Shown here one piece after another: positions 60,612-64,000 of a stretch of DNA of 64,000 nt. Made by a program: the position numbers and the translations under genes. Position 1 is the first letter of the stretch. Every line of letters starts with the position of its first letter. The notes below the pieces were generated by a model, which saw only the letters and a list, made by a program, of their open reading frames with translations, ran no database searches and was not told the DNA's origin. Location of the stretch: NCBI GenBank assembly GCA_036389295.1, contig DASVQB010000060.1, positions 167,256 through 231,255 on the forward strand. Reading direction: 5' to 3'. Source of the stretch: AC-37 sp036389295 (GTDB lineage Bacteria; Actinomycetota; Thermoleophilia; Solirubrobacterales; Thermoleophilaceae).

Positions 60612-63600
60612 ATGCACAGACTGCAGCCACCTGGGGCCGCGGGCCTCTACGACCCAGCTTTCGAGCACGACGCGTGCGGCATCGGCGCCGTCGCCGACCT
60701 GACCAACCGCCACACGCACGAGACCGTCGCCAAGGCGCTCTGGGTGCTCGACCACCTCGAGCACCGCGGCGCCAGCGGCGCGGAGGTCGACACCGGCGAC
60801 GGGGCGGGCATCCTGCTCCAGACGCCGCACGAGTTCCTGACGAGCGCGACGAGCTTCGAGCTGCCCGAACGCGGCCGCTACGGCGTCGGCGTGGTCTTCC
60901 TCCCGCGCGAGCCGGACCGCCGCCGCGAGGTCGAGGCGATCGTCGAGCAGACGATCGAGGAGGGCGGCCAGCGCCTGCTCGGCTGGCGCGACGTCCCGGT
61001 CGACCACGACGTCCCCGGCGCGAGCGCGGCCGCCGTGGAGCCGGCGATCCGCCACGTCTTCGTCGAGTCGACGCTGGGCGAGGCCCACACCGAGCTCGCC
61101 TTCGAGCGCCGCCTCTACGTCATCCGCCGCGTGATCGAGTCGCGCGCCGGCGACGCGGTCGCGATCCCCAGCTTCTCCTCGCGCACGCTCGTCTACAAGG
61201 GCATGCTCACGAGCCCGCAGCTCCCGCTGTACTACTCCGACCTGCGCGACGAGCGGATGACCACGGCGCTCGCGCTCGTCCACTCGCGCTTCTCCACGAA
61301 CACCTTCCCGAGCTGGAAGCTCGCGCACCCGTACCGGATGCTCTGCCACAACGGCGAGATCAACACGCTGCGCGGCAACGTCAACTGGATGCGCGCGCGC
61401 GAGTCGCAGATGCTGAGCGAGGAGTTCGGCGACGACCTCGCCAAGCTGCTCCCGGTCGTCAACGAGCGCGACAGCGACTCCGCGATCTTCGACAGCGTGC
61501 TCGAGATCCTCGTGCTCGGCGGCCGGTCGCTCGCGCACTCGCTGATGATGATGGTCCCGGCGGCGTGGGAGAACGACGACTCGATGTCGCCGGAGGTGCG
61601 CGACTTCTTCGCGTACCACTCGTGCCTCATGGAGCCGTGGGACGGGCCGGCGGGCATCGCCTCGACGGACGGCCACGTGATCGGGGCGACGCTCGACCGC
61701 AACGGCCTGCGCCCCGGCCGCTGGCAGCTCACCGACGACGACTTCGTGGTGCTGGCGTCGGAGACCGGCGTGCTCGAGGCCGAGCCCGAGCGCATCCTCC
61801 GCAAGGGCCGGCTCCAGCCGGGCAAGCTGCTGTTCGTCGATGTCGAGGGCGGCCGGATCATCGAGGACGCCGAGCTCAAGCACGAGATCGCGCGGCGGCG
61901 CCCGTACGGCGACTGGTACCGCGACAAGACCGTCCACCTCGACGACCTGCCCGACGTCGCCCCGCGCGAGATCCCGGCCGACCCGGTCCGCACGCGGCAG
62001 CTCATGTTCGGCTACACGCAGGAGGACCTGCGGATCACGCTCGCGCGGATGGGCGGGGCGAACGCCGAGGAGCCGCTCGGCTCGATGGGCAACGACTTCG
62101 CGCTCGCGGTCCTCTCGGACAAGAGCCCGCCGCTCTACTCGTACTTCAAGCAGCTCTTCGCGCAGGTCACCAACCCGCCGATCGACCCGATCCGCGAGCG
62201 CGTGGTGATGAGCCTCGAGACCTCGGTCGGCCCGCAGTCGAACCTGTTCACCGAGACGCCCGAGCACGCCCACCAGCTGATCATCGGCCAGCCGATCCTC
62301 TCGAGCGGCGAGCTCGAGAAGCTGCGCCAGGTCGACCACGCGGTCTTCACCGCCGACACGCTCGACGCCACCTGGCCGGTCGAGGAGGGCATCGCGGGCC
62401 TCGCCCCGGCGATGGAGCGCCTCTGCGAGGAGGCGTCGGAGAAGGTCGCCGCCGGCGACAACGTCCTCATCCTCTCGGACCGCGCCGCGGGCCGCGACCG
62501 CGTGCCGATCCCCGCCCTGCTCGCCGTCGCCGGCGTGCACCACCACCTCGTCCGCGAGGGCACGCGCCTCCAGGCCGGCCTCGTGGTCGAGTCCGGCGAG
62601 CCGCGCGAGGTCCACCACGTCTGCTGCCTGCTCGGCTACGGCGCGTCCGCGATCAACCCGTACCTCGCCTTCGAGACCCTCCACGACATGTTCGACAGCG
62701 GCCTGCTCGGGGGCGTCGAGTCGGCGCTCGAGGCCGACCGCAACTTCGTCAAGGCGATGGGCAAGGCGGTCCTGAAGACGATCTCGAAGATGGGGATCTC
62801 GACCGTCCGCAGCTACTCGGGCGCGCAGATCTTCGAGGCGGTCGGGCTCGAGCGCGAGCTGGTCGACCGCTACTTCACGCACACCACGTCGCGGATCGGC
62901 GGCGTCGGGATCGACGTGCTGGCGCGCGAGGCGATCGAGCGCCACCGCCGCGCCTACCCGCGCACGGGCCACCGGCTGCCGGTCGGCGGCGTGCACATGT
63001 GGCGCCGCGACGGCGAGCACCACCAGTGGAACCCGGACACGATCGCCAAGGTCCAGCACGCCGTCCGCCACGGCGGCCAGCGGAGCTACGAGGAGTTCAC
63101 GGCGATGGTCAACGGCGACGCCCGCCGGAAGGCCACGCTGCGCGGGCTGCTCGAGCTGAACCCGCCCGGCGAGCCGATCCCGATCGAGGAGGTCGAGCCG
63201 GCCAAGGAGATCGTCAGGCGGTTCGCGACCGGCGCGATGTCGCTCGGCTCGCTGTCGGCCGAGGCGCACGAGACGCTCGCGATCGCGATGAACCGCCTCG
63301 GCGGCAAGTCGAACACCGGCGAGGGCGGGGAGGACCCGCGCCGCTACACCCCGGACCCGAACGGCGACTCGCGCCGCTCGGCGATCAAGCAGGTCGCGTC
63401 GGGCCGGTTCGGCGTCACCGCCCACTACCTGGTGAACGCGGACGAGCTCCAGATCAAGATCGCCCAGGGCGCGAAGCCCGGCGAGGGCGGCCAGCTCCCC
63501 GGCCACAAGGTCGACGAGTACATCGCCGCGATCCGGCACTCCACGCCGGGCGTCGGCCTGATCTCGCCGCCGCCGCACCACGACATCTACTCGATCGAGG

Positions 63601-64000
63601 ACCTCAAGCAGCTGATCTTCGACCTGAAGCGCGCGAACCCGGATGCCCGGGTGCACGTGAAGCTGGTGGCCGAGGTCGGGGTGGGCACGGTGGCGGCCGG
63701 CGTGTCCAAGGCCAAGGCCGACGTGGTGCTGATCTCCGGCCACGACGGCGGCACCGGCGCCAGCCCGCTCACGTCGCTCAAGCACGCCGGCGCGCCATGG
63801 GAGCTCGGCCTGGCCGAGACCCAGCAGACGCTGCTCATGAACGGCCTGCGCGACCGCATCGTGGTGCAGGTCGACGGCCAGCTGAAGACCGGCCGGGACG
63901 TGATCATCGGCGCCCTGCTGGGGGCCGAGGAGTTCGGCTTCGCGACCGCGCCGCTGGTGGTGAGTGGCTGCATCATGATGCGGGTCTGCCACCTCGACAC
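60612..64000 (+). CDS. gltB: glutamate synthase large subunit (3' end outside window)
   Basis: 1129 codons are in the window and the frame is open to its end. Start ATG at 60612; the mature N-terminal nucleophile is Cys22 (FEHDACGIGAVADL) after a short propeptide. The glutaminase class-II domain follows (LCHNGEINTLRGNVNWMRAR; DRDSDSA-type NERDSDSAIFDSVLE). The central domain (~470-770) and the FMN synthase domain (GGKSNTGEGGEDPRRYTPD; ISGHDGGTGASPLTSLKHAG) come next. It stops within the 3Fe-4S site (SGCIMMRVCHLD). Makes two glutamates from glutamine and 2-oxoglutarate with a GltD partner outside the window. Confidence 0.97.
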   Translation, partial: MHRLQPPGAAGLYDPAFEHDACGIGAVADLTNRHTHETVAKALWVLDHLEHRGASGAEVDTGDGAGILLQTPHEFLTSATSFELPERGRYGVGVVFLPREPDRRREVEAIVEQTIEEGGQRLLGWRDVPVDHDVPGASAAAVEPAIRHVFVESTLGEAHTELAFERRLYVIRRVIESRAGDAVAIPSFSSRTLVYKGMLTSPQLPLYYSDLRDERMTTALALVHSRFSTNTFPSWKLAHPYRMLCHNGEINTLRGNVNWMRARESQMLSEEFGDDLAKLLPVVNERDSDSAIFDSVLEILVLGGRSLAHSLMMMVPAAWENDDSMSPEVRDFFAYHSCLMEPWDGPAGIASTDGHVIGATLDRNGLRPGRWQLTDDDFVVLASETGVLEAEPERILRKGRLQPGKLLFVDVEGGRIIEDAELKHEIARRRPYGDWYRDKTVHLDDLPDVAPREIPADPVRTRQLMFGYTQEDLRITLARMGGANAEEPLGSMGNDFALAVLSDKSPPLYSYFKQLFAQVTNPPIDPIRERVVMSLETSVGPQSNLFTETPEHAHQLIIGQPILSSGELEKLRQVDHAVFTADTLDATWPVEEGIAGLAPAMERLCEEASEKVAAGDNVLILSDRAAGRDRVPIPALLAVAGVHHHLVREGTRLQAGLVVESGEPREVHHVCCLLGYGASAINPYLAFETLHDMFDSGLLGGVESALEADRNFVKAMGKAVLKTISKMGISTVRSYSGAQIFEAVGLERELVDRYFTHTTSRIGGVGIDVLAREAIERHRRAYPRTGHRLPVGGVHMWRRDGEHHQWNPDTIAKVQHAVRHGGQRSYEEFTAMVNGDARRKATLRGLLELNPPGEPIPIEEVEPAKEIVRRFATGAMSLGSLSAEAHETLAIAMNRLGGKSNTGEGGEDPRRYTPDPNGDSRRSAIKQVASGRFGVTAHYLVNADELQIKIAQGAKPGEGGQLPGHKVDEYIAAIRHSTPGVGLISPPPHHDIYSIEDLKQLIFDLKRANPDARVHVKLVAEVGVGTVAAGVSKAKADVVLISGHDGGTGASPLTSLKHAGAPWELGLAETQQTLLMNGLRDRIVVQVDGQLKTGRDVIIGALLGAEEFGFATAPLVVSGCIMMRVCHLD

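Noticed and set aside
60072..63992. 1306-codon open frame on the minus strand opposite gltB
   Set aside because: GC-rich codon bias keeps antisense frames open; composition is Arg/Asp/Leu-Val low complexity with no domain, while the plus strand is plainly glutamate synthase.

Overview
This is about 64 kb of chromosomal DNA from a very GC-rich bacterium. Several features point to the Actinomycetota, most likely class Thermoleophilia (Solirubrobacterales, e.g. Conexibacter/Solirubrobacter-like): codon third positions are almost always G or C; GTG starts and 4-base start/stop overlaps are common; LexA has a Gram-positive-type SOS box; there are SigB/SigF-type GTTT-N15-GGGTA promoters; and many secreted proteins end in arginine-rich beta-rich tails. 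The assignment is inference from style and gene content. No rRNA or ribosomal protein gene is present to fix it.

Layout. 0-11 kb: tail of a secreted propeller protein, an alpha/beta hydrolase, two secreted proteins, nitronate monooxygenase, a permease fused to a YHS domain, PadR, an acyl-CoA carboxylase transferase, a lipoprotein and a nitrobindin-like barrel. 11-15.5 kb: divergent LysE/Lrp pair, three overlapping micro-ORFs, an amidase, a small basic protein, a PPOX-fold flavoprotein and a beta-carbonic anhydrase. 15.4-21.6 kb: secreted purple-acid-phosphatase-like enzyme, TPP enzyme, secreted M28 peptidase, then a small-protein/nucleotidyltransferase pair and a Rho-N-like protein. 21.6-26.7 kb: APH-like kinase, cupin, a membrane protein/TetR divergent pair with a clear operator, transaldolase, and an ECF sigma/zinc anti-sigma pair. 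26.7-44.3 kb: FtsH and a run of secreted hydrolases (MBL, GH3, S15-like, GH-A-like, LVIVD propeller, metallophosphoesterase) with two Zn-alcohol dehydrogenases, a GST and a bestrophin-like protein nearby.

44.3-50.6 kb: an SRPBCC/alcohol dehydrogenase/membrane operon, then a catalase-like gene, a zinc-ribbon gene and a PHP-phosphatase/glycosyltransferase operon, each led by a match to a general-stress promoter, then a decayed stretch holding a frameshifted DUF2442 gene. 50.6-55.1 kb: ECF sigma and anti-sigma, cupredoxin lipoprotein, two exported ferritin-like proteins, TatA and TatC, which read as one envelope metal/redox-stress locus with its own export genes. 55.3-56.3 kb: a second small-protein/nucleotidyltransferase pair lying between an intact tRNA-Leu(GAG) and a degenerate copy of that tRNA's 3' end, suggesting an old tRNA-targeted insertion. 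56.4-64 kb: LexA with a coupled zinc-ribbon gene, a membrane protein, a hotdog-type protein, RNase P RNA with terminator, a membrane protein and the first 1129 codons of glutamate synthase large subunit (cut by the window edge).

No CRISPR array, complete insertion sequence, integrase or rRNA gene was seen. Start sites were chosen by eye from domain starts, signal peptides, Shine-Dalgarno sequences and overlaps, and many small proteins have no recognised family.
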